Of a stretch of DNA of 64,000 nucleotides, positions 41,735 through 54,765 are shown in pieces. Source of the stretch: Microcebus murinus (taxonomy: Eukaryota; Chordata; Mammalia; Primates; Cheirogaleidae); NCBI RefSeq assembly GCF_040939455.1, contig NC_134108.1, positions 19,001,501 through 19,065,500 on the forward strand. Reading direction: 5' to 3'. A program made the translations under genes and the position numbers. Each line of letters starts with the position of its first letter. Within the stretch, counting starts at the first letter, position 1. The notes under the pieces are model-generated. The model searched no databases. It had not been told where the DNA came from and worked only from the letters and a program-made list of their open reading frames with translations.

Positions 41735-41895
41735 CTACTCAAGGTGTGGTTCAAGGGCCGGCAGGATTGATATTACCTGGGAGCTTGTCAAAAGGCAGAG
41801 TCTTGGGCTCCAGCTCAGATTTATTGAATCAGTATCTGCATCTTACTGAGATCCCAGTACGATTCATCTGCACATTCATATTTGAGAGCACTGGT
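41735..41895 (-). mobile_element. MER20-like hAT element, antisense
   Basis: GGCCGGCAGGATTGATATTA, CCTGGGAGCTTGTCAAAAG and TTTGAGAGCACTGGTTGAG match antisense MER20 order. Confidence 0.6.
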
Positions 41896-42528
41896 TGAGA
41901 TGAATAATAATTATGTAACTATCTCAGACTATTTTTTTGTTCAGAAAATTATAATATCGTTCAAAGCACTTAATAGAATCCCTTTTTACAAAAGGAATTC
42001 TTGTATTTCGAAGTAAGTAATTAATTTGCAGTGATGAACACATTAACATAAAAAGGAAGAAAAATCATGATTTTTAAAAATTTTCCCACTGTCTTGTTTT
42101 CTAAATTCATTTTTGTTCTAGAGCTGAAGTAAAGATACACAGGTCCAAAGAATAAATTTTAAAAAAATCTCTTTAGTCACTTGATTACATAAATAAATAT
42201 GTTTCATTCTATACTACTTTGTCTACAGTAGATATTTCTATATAATATGAGTTAAATTTAACTCATAAATTTGATGGACTGCATATCCTGTGTGCATAGT
42301 TTTTACATCAATAAAACTCTATGTTATTAATATGTTTCTGTAATAGAAATAAAGATCTGAGGAAAAACAAAAGGAAGTTAGAATAGCTTCATATCATCAA
42401 GATTTGGGGCATGTGGATGCCATTAGCATGATGCCTAGTACATAAAATGTTGGTTAAGTCTGAATCATGTGAAAATACATGTTAAAGAAACATAGATATT
42501 GGCTTCATTGAGGGTGGACCTGGTTAAG
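41896..42528. other. No recognised feature
   Basis: AT-rich intron. Nothing recognised. Confidence 0.4.
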
Positions 42529-42544
42529 AAAATGTAGGTTATAG

Positions 42545-42645
42545 GGATGGTCATGCTGGAAACTCAGACTTGTGGGGGGAGAGGGGGAAAGGGCATTTAT
42601 TGAAACCTTAAAATCTGTACCCCCATAATATGCCGAAATAAAAAA
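42545..42645 (+). mobile_element. Young L1 3' tail, sense, extremely 5'-truncated
   Basis: About 100 bp: a G-rich tract (GGGGGGAGAGGGGGAAAGGG), then GCATTTATTGAAACCTTAAA, ACCCCCATAATATGCCGAAA and a short poly-A. It is flanked by AAAATGTAGGTTATA / AAAATGTAGATTATA with one mismatch. The tail is the reverse complement of the L1 piece at 56156, so both belong to the same L1 lineage. Confidence 0.82.
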
Positions 42646-42659
42646 AAATGTAGATTATA

Positions 42660-43140
42660 ATACTGCATTATTAAATATGGAGTCATTTTTGAATCTTCCC
42701 TTTCCCTCAACTGCCATATCTGATTAATGTGCAAGTTCTGTTGGTTCTACTGCTAAAGAACATCTTGGATTTATCCACTTCTCTCCATCTGCACCACTAA
42801 CTGTATTCTAAGCCATCACTATCCCAAAGATCTTGCCTCTTTGTCTATAGTTTCTGCTGCATTCCCGTCCAATCCATTTTGCACATAACACCCAGAGTCA
42901 CTGTTTAAACACTCTAAATAAGTCCATGTCACTCCTCTACTTAAAAATCCTTCATTGGTTTTTACATTGCTTTTATATTATTACACAAACTCCCCAGCAA
43001 GTCAATAAAGCACTGCATGGTCTTTCTAATCTATCTCATCCCACACTCTTCCTTGTTCACTCCATGTCCCTAGGTTTTTCTCGGTCCCTATATTTAATAA
43101 TTTTAAATATGACATTTTACTCTTCCAAAGAATTCTCAAC
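42660..43140 (+). mobile_element. LINE-2, sense
   Basis: TGTGCAAGTTCTGTTGGTTC, AAGCCATCACTATCCCAAAG, TAAGTCCATGTCACTCCTCT and AAACTCCCCAGCAAGTCAAT follow the L2 3' order. Confidence 0.7.
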
Positions 43141-43807
43141 ATTGGACACAAAATTAACATGCTAAGAGCCTATTTTAATGGAGCATTTTGTTTAAATCTA
43201 TATCAAAGTAACCAATTGAAGTTGCCAGCGTAGTTATTATATTGGCCTCAATCTCGGTGCTATCTCGTGTACTGGTTGCCTTACTTGCCACTATAATCTG
43301 CCAATATGGCATAGAAATCAAATTTCAGGGCAACCAATGCCCAAAATCAAGATGACCAAACTCTCCTGGACTCAGAGTTTTATGAAGCTGTGAGTCTGAG
43401 AGACTGTGTTCTTACACATTTCAGGTTATTCTCCGTTGAGGTTCATTCTCTGAAAGCCATTTAAGAGGTCCAAGCCTGTACCACACTGATTAAAACTAGA
43501 CACCTCATAACTTTAAAACTGAGTCATTTGATTAAAAAAGCCTAAACGACCTGGTGATCTCGTCTGTCCTAAGATGACAAATTGAAGGACAAGCGTGAAG
43601 AAAGGAGGGTGGGTAGTATTGTGTATAAGAGAACAATTTGGGCTGGGCAACACGATCAAATGCTAGCTGTCTTTGTAGAATTTCAAACATCACAATGAAC
43701 AAGTGAAAAATATCTATTAAAGTGCTTTAAGTATACTTGATATATGGATATTTGAAAGAAATCTGGATGATTGAGTAGATACATTTTAAGCCTGAATGTT
43801 TAGACCT
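43141..43807. other. No recognised feature
   Basis: Intronic. Nothing recognised. Confidence 0.4.
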
Positions 43808-44200
43808 TTATTGGTTTGCTAGGGCTGCTGCAACAAGGTGCCACAGACTGTGTGGCTTAAAGAACAGAACTTTGTTGCTTCACAGTTCTGGAGGTTAAAA
43901 GTTGGAGATTAAGGTGTTCACAGGGTTGATTCCTTTCGAGTGCTATGTGGGAAGTATCTGTTCCAGGACTCCCATTTTGGCTTCTATATGGCCGTCTTCT
44001 CCCTGAATCTTCACATTGTCTTCCCTCTGTGTCTGTGTCCAGATTTCTCTTTCGTATTGGATTTGGGCCTTCTCTAATAACATCAGTCTAACTTGATTAC
44101 CTCTCTAGAGACCTATCTCCAAATATGGTCATATTCTGAGTTACCAGGAGCTAGAATTTTAACATAGGAGCTTTTTGGGGAGACGATTCAACCCATAATA
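43808..44200 (-). mobile_element. MaLR-type solo LTR (MLT1-like)
   Basis: Antisense, from TTGGTTTGCTAGGGCTGCTG through TTCACAGTTCTGGAGGTTAA and ATATGGCCGTCTTCTCCCTG to CGATTCAACCCATAATA. Confidence 0.78.
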
Positions 44201-44413
44201 AGCCTTCATAAGTAATTTAATTATATGACATTTTATAATATAAAAAGTAAATGAGTATTGTGCCAAAAATTATTTGCTTCCTATGGCTGTAAACTATATA
44301 GCACATGCAAAAAAGTATAAGAAACGTACATTTATAGAGACACTTATAGAAATTAGCATGTGCTCTATATACACTATAGTCTATGAGCCATAAGCAAACT
44401 ATAATAAAACTAT

Positions 44414-44418
<5 letters not shown>

Positions 44419-44451
<33 letters not shown>

Positions 44452-44764
44452 AGACAGAGTCTCGCTTTGTTGCCCTGGCTAGAGTGAGTGCCATGGCGTC
44501 AGCCTAGCTCACAGCAACCTCAAACTCCTGGGCTCAAGCAATCCTGCTGCCTCAGCCTCCCAAGTAGCTGGGACTACAGGCATGTGCCACCATGCCCGGC
44601 TAATTTTTTGTATATATTAGTTGGCCAATTAATTTCTTTCTATTTATAGTAGAGATGGGGTCTCGCTCTTGCTCAGGCTGGTTTCGAACTCCTGACCTCA
44701 GGCAATCCGCCCACCTCGGCCTCCCAGAGTGCTAGGATTACAGGCGTGAGCCACCGCGCCCGGC
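44419..44764 (-). mobile_element. Alu (strepsirrhine type), antisense, full length
   Basis: A T30-plus tract, then GAGACAGAGTCTCGCTTTGT to GAGCCACCGCGCCCGGC. It is flanked by a perfect TAAAACTATGTTTT duplication (44405-44418 and 44765-44778). Confidence 0.97.
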
Positions 44765-44778
44765 TAAAACTATGTTTT

Positions 44779-47700
44779 AATAAAGAAGCTAATTAGTATC
44801 ACTCTCTAATTTGGAATTTGTCTTTGAGCAGTTATTCTGCTGGAGCCTGTTCAAGCACCCCTTTGAGGTAGAAGTTTGGCAGTAATAACTTAACAGTTGA
44901 GGCTAGAGGACAAATTTTCAGCAGAAGGAACTCTATGGCTAATGAAGCTTGGAATTTACTGGAGGTTGATTTTAATGTTTCTTTTGCTTTCCCACTAATG
45001 AGATCTAAATTATAGGACTGATAGACTTTTTTTTCCCACCCATTATTTAAAAGCCAGATCACATTTTAATTTCACATTGAATTGCTCATAAAATATTAAA
45101 TAAGGTAAATGCAGCACAATTATCCAACTTAGGAAATGTGCTTTTTTTTTATTCTCCTAAATTCTTAGCTGGGTTTTGTGAAGAGCTTTAGCAAAATCTA
45201 TTTTCTCTGTTTTGAAATGCTGTGTTTGTACAGCTAGGAAGAGAGTGCAAGCGTCTCGGGGTGTGATAACCAAAAGCCTATGTTCATATATCGATTCCAT
45301 CATTCCTGTGGCTTTCCTAATCTTTTTTTTTTTTTCCCTATGGACACAAAATAATGCTAATTTCTACCTTCAGGATAAAGTTATTCTGCCATTTCTCCTG
45401 GCCATTAGTAATGGAGCTTCTGATGTTGAGTCCATGTAATGGATCTATCTACTGTTATCTTCTGTCTTTTCCTCACTCACTCCTCCTGTCAATACCCTCG
45501 GGGATTTGTTTTTGCAAAAGGCTTGGATGATCATTCTTCCTGATGTACTCATTACTGCCATGAGGCCTCCTGTGACTGACAGCTGAGGCAAATGGTATAG
45601 TGTTGTGATGTGATTACCTGGAACCACAAATCCAGATTCCCTCAAATAAATTAAATTGATTTTGACTTGCAGTCCAAGAAAATAAGGTTCCAGAATGTCA
45701 GCCATCTATTCTTTCCCCCGGTCTCTAACTAAGTTGTAATATTACGAGGATACATTTTATTTGAATCCAGTCTGGTCGAATCACAGCAAAACTAGTCAAA
45801 ACCCAAATTAATAATTTTTTTCTCCACACAAGTACATTCTTAATGCATATGACTATATTAAACATTTGTCATGACTCAGAAGTAGATTTAGGTTTGCATG
45901 TATGGAAAGTACTATGCATTAAACACATGGACACACAACAGATAATTTCGATTCCTTGTTCTATAGGAATCATTTTAATCTTGAAAGTATTTCTTGGACA
46001 AAGGTAAGAACTTAACTTTATATGTACATGTGGAGAGCTGAGCAAGTCCGTGTCCTCTCATCTCCATAATTTTTGCTGCTATTAAAAGGTTGAGCTGTAT
46101 ATACCGAGCCTCTGTCACATGTGCATTGAGACTTGCCAGCCTGCTGGTTCTAGTGTCCAGCTGCATACTTAACCTGGTCAACCTCTAAAAATCCAAACAA
46201 CAAACAATCCACAGAATCATAGGCCTCACTCCAGGATCTCTTCATGAGTATCTTGGCGGTGGATCCCTGTAATAGATATCTTTATAAAAGCATCTCATGT
46301 GACTTGAATGCAAAGCCAGGTTTGGGAACTTAGGTTCTAAGTTGACTGAGTGTCAATGCCCACTTGATACGGTTGATTTCTCTTTGACCTTTCCAAATAG
46401 CCTACAGTGGAGCTGCTGGAAATCTCTGATAGTGATTTACTTATAAAATAATTCTCTGGAAATTTTTTATAGTGTAATTTATCATATAATTCTAAACTAT
46501 TACTTTTATTTCATTGTATCTTTGAATCTTGGTCTGTCTTGCATTAAAACTGCCTTTAGAGAGAATTTTTATGCTCCAACCCTCATATTTCAATAAGCTT
46601 CTTTTCAACCTAAAAAAATCCTAATTTAAAAAATTGTTTAAAATATCATTGACACCAGAAGATGATTAAAACTAAGACGAGATGAGTAAATATTGATTTT
46701 TAATGGTGTCTAGTCATCCTCTCTCAAATGGGTAAGTAAAAGTTGAATTACCGTTTAGAAAGCACATCATGCATCTTGTTACCTCCAGTGTATCCTGTAA
46801 CTAGAAACACATCACATACTTTTGGGAAACAGACTGAAATGGAATGAACATGAAGGGCACTTTGGCTGTCTGATTAAGCAAAATCCATTGATTTGTGTGT
46901 TTCCAGCAAGCCGAATCTTTGTTTCTACATCCCATATAATGGTTTGGTACAAAGAAATTTATAACTTTAATTTTCTATCCTTCAATAAGGTGCTTGTTTT
47001 CAAAGGTTGTGTTTAGTTATCTGTCTCCTAGGTTTAGAACGTCTTGTTTAAAAAAGTCAGAAATTATTCTATATTCATTTCTTAAGTATGGACTTGGACT
47101 TCTAGCATATCTGGAGGAAGAATCAATTATGTTATCAAAACGTTGGAAATATTTGATACAGAAATTGGTGTTTCCATGCATGTGAGACTATATGGGTGTA
47201 TACTTTAAGGGCTTCTTTGCATTAGAAAGGTAATATGTGAAATATGTATGTTAGATACCAACTTTGGGCCTGTTTATTTTTGACTTTTTCTGAGTTTTCT
47301 TGTGATTTTAAAAACATTTGAAAATCAGGAATTAATGAGATGATAGAATAACACTTACTTTAGCAACAACATTTGATTCTGTATACTGACTTTGGTTTGA
47401 GAATTCTGACTTAAATTTGTAGGTTCAAATGTCCTAATTTATCCTCTGTGTATTTCTATGAACTGTTCTTTACCTTTTTCACGCAAATCTTGTGTGAAAA
47501 ATCAGCCAGCCACTTTATTAATATTTTCACATTTATTGATGAGCTAAATACTAAGTGCTACCCACTTGAAGAAGACAATATTCAAATGAATGGCTGAGTA
47601 ACATGTGGAATTAGGCTTGCCCGTCATAAATATTCATTTTAATGTTTTACCAGTCCACTTTAAGATTTTGACAGTAAAAATTCCATTGCTGTTCAATTGG

Positions 47701-48176
47701 TTATATTTCTTGGTTATACAGCTGAGGTGTCTGCTTCCCTCTTTTCCCGCTTAGGGTACTTTAGTGTGCTCAGTTCAAGCCCAAAGTGTACATATGGGAG
47801 CCCAACACTACCGCCCCTCTGTGGATCTAGCAGGTTCCTAAATAAGGAATCTTTAAGGGATAATGGAAAGAGAATGGAACATATAGACAGAGAAAGATTC
47901 TGCTCCCACTCAACAGCCAGAGGGAAGGGGCATTAACCCAGGGGGGTTAATGTGTGATGTTTCCTTTCCTGTGAAGACTGAATACTTAGCTAGCAATGTC
48001 CTGGTTAATCACAGCTTTTGGGCACCCTGTAGGTGTCCTTGCTCAAGGACACCTTTCTCTCCATCCACTGGGTCCAATGGAGCACCTAAAAATTCTCTGG
48101 GGTCAGGAATAAGGTGAAAAGGCCTCTGGATTCCATGCCCCTCTTTCTAACACCAATAATTCTTTCCTGAATTTCT
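44779..48176. other. No recognised feature
   Basis: 3.4 kb of intron. An 86-codon antisense ORF (45445-45705) and others here show no family I recognise. Confidence 0.45.
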
Positions 48177-48236
48177 AACTTTTCTCGCTTTATTTTTTTC
48201 CATAATAACCTACAATAAGTATTTCTACAAAATAAT
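48177..48236 (+). repeat. Direct repeat copy 1 outside the inverted repeat
   Basis: About 60 bp with TTTTTTTCCATAATAACCTA and CAATAAGTATTTCTACAA; matches 49065-49129 in the same orientation at roughly 75-80%. Confidence 0.75.
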
Positions 48237-48496
48237 TCCTAATAACCCTTTAGACAAGAATCCAAGTAGAAACAAAACAAAACAAAACAAAAAAACAAAA
48301 CAGGTTTTCCTCTTCTTTAGGCTCAAGTTTTAGAAAGATGGTGCTAGATCATGTGATAGTTTCATTGAGGATAAGTAATACCTGCATTTGAGGAGTAGTC
48401 AATTGGCTTCTCATGCTAACCTCAACAATGACAACAACAGCCAAAAGGAAACAAGCCAAAAAAAAAACAAAAACAAAAAAAAACAAGCTCGATTTC
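48234..48496. repeat. Left arm of a long inverted repeat
   Basis: 263 bp that pairs, reversed, with 48825-49053. By eye most of the aligned part is near 88% identical, for example AGAAAGATGGTGCTAGATCA here against its reverse complement at 48955-48974. A-rich (AAAAC)n expansions lengthen this arm. Confidence 0.9.
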
Positions 48497-48824
48497 ATGT
48501 TAAAAAATATTGTAAGTATTCTATACCCTGCAGTATTCAAATAAAGGATATATAGAACAATGAATGGTCATTACAGTATAATGCAATGTAAATTACTAAA
48601 ATAAGTAATTCATTATAGCTAGACATAAACTGTACTTGCATATATTGTGCATCCACTTTTGTCAGTCCTATTCAAATACATTATTTAATTGTATTTATTC
48701 CCTACAAAATACCTGTCAATCAGTTATTTTTAGATTCATTTTAAAAATGAGTACATGAAAAAACTTAAAGATGATAAATAACTTGGCCTAACAACATACA
48801 AATTATTACCAAGTGTTATTATGG

Positions 48825-49053
48825 GAAATCTAGCTTGATTTAGTTTTTGGCTTTTTTCCTTTTGGCTGTTGTTGTCATTGTTGACGTTAACATAAGAAGC
48901 CAATTGAGTAATCCTCGAAGCTGGGTATTACTCATCTTCAGTGAAAATATCACATGATCTAGCACCATCTTTCTAAAGCTTGGGCCTAAAGAAGAGGAAA
49001 ACCTGTTTTGTTTTTTTCTACTTCGATTTGTGTCTAAAGGGTTACTAGGAATT
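48825..49053. repeat. Right arm of a long inverted repeat
   Basis: 229 bp, reverse complement of the arm at 48234-48496, separated by a 328-bp loop that holds a MIR-like fragment (about 48715-48800). It ends about 0.7 kb before EPM2A exon 3. Confidence 0.9.
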
Positions 49054-49064
49054 TCCCGGGTTTT

Positions 49065-49129
49065 AAACTTTTCTCTATTATCTCTTTGTTTTTTCCGTAA
49101 TAATCTTCAATAAAGATTTCCACAAGGAA
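49065..49129 (+). repeat. Direct repeat copy 2 outside the inverted repeat
   Basis: Contains TTTTTTCCGTAATAATCTTC and AATAAAGATTTCCACAAGG; direct match to 48177-48236, just outside the right inverted arm. Confidence 0.75.
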
Positions 49130-50065
<936 letters not shown>

Positions 50066-50164
50066 TAACTGAATATGCTACATATGAATCATAGAAATGG
50101 AATAAATATAAGCTTTCAGATTTAATATATTTGATGCATATGTTTTAGCACTGTAGGTAACATT

Positions 50165-50830
50165 CTGTTTAATGTGACTTCTTCAGTTTATTTATTAAAC
50201 ATATCTGTTGTGTACCTGCTTTGTATGCAGCCTTTTGCTGGGTGGCTGGGAACACAAAGGTGAAGAAAGATAGGCACAGCTGCTGTCTTCATGGAGCTTA
50301 TCGTCCTACAGGGATGGCAAGCGTTAATCGAATAACTATTAATAAGAATAGAAATTTAAAACTATGACGAATTTTTTTGTTGTTGTTAGAAAGATACATA
50401 GACATTGTTATGAGATTATGTACAGGTAATGGGGCCCAGGAGGGGGGTCGGGGAGGGAGGGTTTTCTGGGGGAGCAGTGTTGGAGTTAAGATCTGAGGGT
50501 AGACTGGGGGAGAGTGAATGCAGGGCGTCCCAGCCACAGAAAGCAGCTTAGGAGAATCCCCGTGGCAGGAGAGCGCAGAGCACTGCAGGAACCGAAAGAC
50601 CAACGAGGCTGCAGATCAGAGGATGAGGGACATCAGCCTTGCAGGATCTGGGTCACCATAAGGACTTCTTTAGACTCTACCCTAAAGCGGCGAGCAGCAG
50701 TTGAAAGGGTGGGAAGCTGGGAAATGCCACGGTGCAAGCTTTTTCTCCCACAGTGGACTTCGATGGCGCGTGGAGAATGGGCTGGAAGGCGGGCCTGGGA
50801 GGCCAGTTAGGAGGTCAGCGCGGTAGATGA
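50165..50830 (-). mobile_element. LINE-2, antisense
   Basis: TTTATTAAACATATCTGTTG, TGGAGCTTATCGTCCTACAG, GAGTGAATGCAGGGCGTCCC and GCGTGGAGAATGGGCTGGAA match reverse-complemented L2 in order. ORFs at 50298-50810 lie in it. Confidence 0.7.
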
Positions 50831-51200
50831 AGTGAGACACCGCGGGGGCGGGGTGGGGACGGCGAGCCTGCGTGGCCTGCACGAGCACTTGCCGAGCGAG
50901 TCTCCGCGAAAAGGGAGTTACGGTGTGCGGCCTGGGTGCTGCCAGGGAGCAGAGACGACCAAGGCACCGTTTTGACCTAATGGTAAGGCGCGATAAGGCC
51001 AAGTTCAAAACTCACTGCAGGACGCAGAAGAATGGGCGAGGGCGGCGTGGGCAAGGCGCCGGAGGGGGCTTGGGAGGAGCACATTCTGCGGAGGACAGGT
51101 GTTTGAGGTGGGCGTGGCTTTGACAGGCGACAGGTAGACGTGGCGGGAGAAAGGGCGCGCTAGGTGGAAGCAGCAGCTCAGGGCAAGGCACAGAGGCGTG
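50831..51200. promoter_or_regulatory. CpG-rich pocket in intron 3
   Basis: Runs such as ACACCGCGGGGGCGGGG, GCCGAGCGAGTCTCCGCG and AAGGCGCGATAAGGCC give many CpG dinucleotides in otherwise CpG-poor intron, partly in what looks like L2-derived sequence. Regulatory function is an inference from CpG retention only. Confidence 0.35.
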
Positions 51201-51479
51201 GGATTTTAGAAGGATGTTTTATGTATTTCAGCCTGGTTGTAGAGTAAGGTACTTGTTGAAAAGGAATGGAGATAGCTGCGGTTCTCCGCGGAGAGAGCCA
51301 ACTTACACTGATTCTAGCGAGTAGATGTCAGCAGGGGGCAGCAGAGAGCCGTGGAAATGGCACAGGCGAAGGGAGTCTGGTGACCTGCTATTTCGGGGGA
51401 AGGAAGGCAGGCAGTGACGACTGGGGCTACACACAGAAACGTTTCTATCTGCAGACTTTTTCCCCCCAAACACACATTA
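51201..51479. other. No recognised feature
   Basis: Intronic. Nothing recognised. Confidence 0.4.
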
Positions 51480-51690
51480 TGCATCAAACATAAGCAATTT
51501 ACATGCATTAACTCATTTAATTCTCATAACAACACTCCGGGAAGATACTGCCAGTCATCTCAATTTTGCGGAGGAAGAGATTGAGGCACAAAAAAGTTAA
51601 GTAGCCTGCCCAGGTCATAGAACTAAAAAGAGGCCCAGCCTGAGTTTCAAGGCAGGCAGTTGGACTCGGACTACTGCTCCAGACACCAGC
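51480..51690 (+). mobile_element. MIR
   Basis: ACTCATTTAATTCTCATAAC, GAAGAGATTGAGGCACAAAA and AAGTAGCCTGCCCAGGTCAT. Confidence 0.75.
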
Positions 51691-53599
51691 GAGGAAGCTT
51701 CTCCCTACGTTCTCACACAGACTCCTCATGCAGATTCTACAGACCAGCACAATTTCAGTCCCTTATGTTCATGATCAGCTGGAGTTATGTATGTTAAGCC
51801 ATGGATTGCACAGGAGGTAGCGTGTCTCCTCAGACGTCAATGGCCTGCAAGATGGAGCCCTCAGGACCACAGGGAACCTTTGTGGATCTCGGGTGGTCTT
51901 CCCGGCCAGGCTGGGCCCCTTTGTGCGTCTGTGTCTGAACCGAACTATCACTGGGCATGGGGTATAATTTTTGTTCCTGAAGGCAGGGAGAGCTGTTGAC
52001 AGTTTGGCTATTCCTTTTGGTAACTTAATCCAAGGAAGCCTGATTTAGCCACCAGAGCTCTGCCCTTTTTCAAGAAAGGAAAAAACAAAAAAACAAAAAC
52101 CTTTATTTGCATATAAGAGCATTGGTTGAATCTATGAATCCAGGTTATACTTGCCCTGTCCAGATGTTTTCTCTGGTTTCAAAACAGAGAAAGTTGTTAG
52201 GACAGTCAGACTGCAGCTTCCAGAGAACACTTAGATTTTAGTGGCTTTGATTCTGATTTAATAGCACCATTATCCTCTTGGAGTATTATATGAGATGAGA
52301 CTAGGAGAAGTTGAGCTACTAACTATGCCAGGCATCCCATCCCATGCACTGATTACCTGAAGGTCCTGCTGATTAATAGGTAATTTGCTTGATAGTTTGG
52401 GAGTCAGAGAAGCCTCAGGAAAAACTGTATTCCCAAGGACCCAGTGAAATTTGAGTCAAACCTTTTTTGGGGTCTCTGGGTCACCAGGTCCCCGTCGTAA
52501 TAGTGCAGCAGTGCAGTACCTTTCATGCTGAGACAGTACGGCAGCGCAATGACAACAAAATGCAAGATCCCACTCGAAAAAGGCCAAGCTATAAGACTGA
52601 ATGAATAAAGGATTTCTTTGGTTCAGCCTAATCTGGGGAATGATCAAAGGTGATTTCTGAGTGGCAGGGGGACTTTTTACCAATAGATCAATCTCTGTGG
52701 CTCACAATATTAGCACAACGAACATACAGATTAATTCAGCGGAATATTTTTAGAATTCCAGAGAAAAATCCATTTGGAAGTGTTTTGAGGCACAGCATAA
52801 TGCTGTCAGATGAAGTCCGAGAAAGAAGACAGTTTGTTAGGCTCAACTGTCACCACTGGTTGTCACAGACCCGTTACAATCAATTGTGCTATTGATCCTT
52901 AACTCTTGTACACTTTGTCGTATGTGGAGGAGTGGTTTGGATTTCTTATCTTTTAGAAAAATTTTGGTTTGTGTCTTTCACCTGAGAAATGAAAAAATCT
53001 CCCAAATCTAGCACTCACCTGAGCAAAACCAAACACATCAAATCTGCTCATTAAGATTTCCTTCACATAGACAGTATTCAGATTGTGTTTTGACCTCTGT
53101 CAGTGCGGTGCTATTTATAACAAATGGTCGACTCTCACCTCCCAAATGAGTTCATGTACTTCCTTGAGTCCTCAGCTGCCTCTCTGTTGTCACAGTCTGA
53201 GTTCTTCTCTCTCACTCAACAGTCTGAATTCAGCTCTGCCATCGTGCAGAGACGCTGACCTTGGAGCCAGAACACCTGGGCTTGAGACTTGCCGCCACCG
53301 AGTAGCTGCGTGAAATTGGCAGGCTGGTTCCTGCGTTGAGAAAACAGGGAGAATAATTTCTACATTGTGGGATTATAATAGGAATTGTCTTAATTCCTAT
53401 GAAAGGGCTTTGAGAATCACAAAGTTGGGACGATATGATTAGTCCCAAGTCTTTAAGTTTCCACCAGAAGATGTTATGTTAACAGATACCACGAACCATA
53501 TCTATATGACACTCCAGAGATGGAAAAGAAGCCATACTCAAATAAAATAGTAATATATTCATCCATATATTTGCTTCTGGAGTAAGAAAGGAAAGATAT

Positions 53600-53635
<36 letters not shown>

Positions 53636-54539
53636 ATTAGAGAGGCTGAAAGTTGTGCCATGCACAATTTCTTTCAGGGTCAGCCTTGGATAAAGCTTAT
53701 CTTCAGAGTCTTTTGACCCTTCTCCCTTATCTCAGGCCCTAATGCCTCAGGCTGCTCCATGCACCTGCCAATGCTCTATCCCTCCCCCCTCCTCACAGCC
53801 TTGCCTTGCTCAGTGTGGCTTCCAGGACACTCTTAATCATTCGAGTTGGATTAGCCTGGAGCAAGTGTGGGCCACAAGTCAGGTTAAAGCAGTCTAGTAG
53901 TGTCTCAGATCAAACAGATATTATTGGGCTTTTGTTGTTTGTTTTGTCTTGTTTTTATCCATGCACTTAATGGATGGATATTAGTATCTCCTGAAAACGA
54001 AGGCCTGTATTAAATTTTAAAGTAAGAAACACAGACGTAAGACCATTTTGTTTGACCTGCACAGGGCTTACAATTTCTCAACTTAGTTGCCAGTATGTAA
54101 AGTTTGGACTATTTTACATAAAAAGATCTGACTTTCTGTCTTGTCCTGAAGTATTATTGTTTTTAAGATGGAAATATTTTATCAAATTAAATTCTACGTG
54201 GAGCCTACATATAGGAAACAAAAAGTAGATGCTGTGGTCGACACTGCCCTGTTGTGTGGGGTATATCAAGTTGAGCCCTGATTCTTGGGACCCTCTTTTC
54301 ATTCCTTGGTGGCAATTAGTATTAGCTTGGGTTTTCAAGTTGAGAGAGATGGGCCCCTTGAGAGGGCTTCTCCAGAGTGGGGCAGAGGTGCTAATCCCCA
54401 AGGAGGATGTTGCCCTCACACAGGGGTAAGAGTAGCAGTGTGACCAGGTAAGTGGGTCGCAGAGGGACTGACTGACAATCCAGATTGACAAGATGGGGGA
54501 CAAAATGCACCATTAACCAGATAGGTGAGGGGAGGACTA
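51691..54539. other. Unassigned intron 3; one (TG)n tract
   Basis: Nothing recognised except the (TG)n listed separately. 52450-52900 is odd in composition with several short ORFs but has no family I can name. Confidence 0.4.
53602..53634 (+). repeat. (TG)n microsatellite
   Basis: About 16 TG units after CACG. Confidence 0.95.
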
Positions 54540-54765
54540 TCATACAGTGGTTAAGACCTGGGGCTTCAGAGTCACACCGGCTGGGTTTGAGTGGCCACTT
54601 AGGGAATAGACTGGGAAATCTCTGTGCCTCGGTTCCTTCATATATAAATAGAGCATAGCAATAGTGCTGACCTTGTAGTTGTTAAGAGGTGGTTGTAGAT
54701 GAGCTATTTTGTGCAAAATGCTTAAAACAGTGCTTGGCAGGTAGGAAGGGCTCAGTAAATGTTAT
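54540..54765 (+). mobile_element. MIR, near full length
   Basis: TACAGTGGTTAAGACCTGGG, CTCTGTGCCTCGGTTCCTTC and AGTGCTTGGCAGGTAGGAAG follow MIR order. Confidence 0.85.

Noticed and set aside
45445..45705. 86-codon minus-strand ORF
   Set aside because: No domain or homology recognised, no retrocopy hallmarks.
53602..53634. Regular short spacing as a possible CRISPR-like array
   Set aside because: Simple TG microsatellite in a eukaryotic intron.
54114..54503. 129-codon minus-strand ORF
   Set aside because: No family recognised and no coding context inside intron 3; probably chance.
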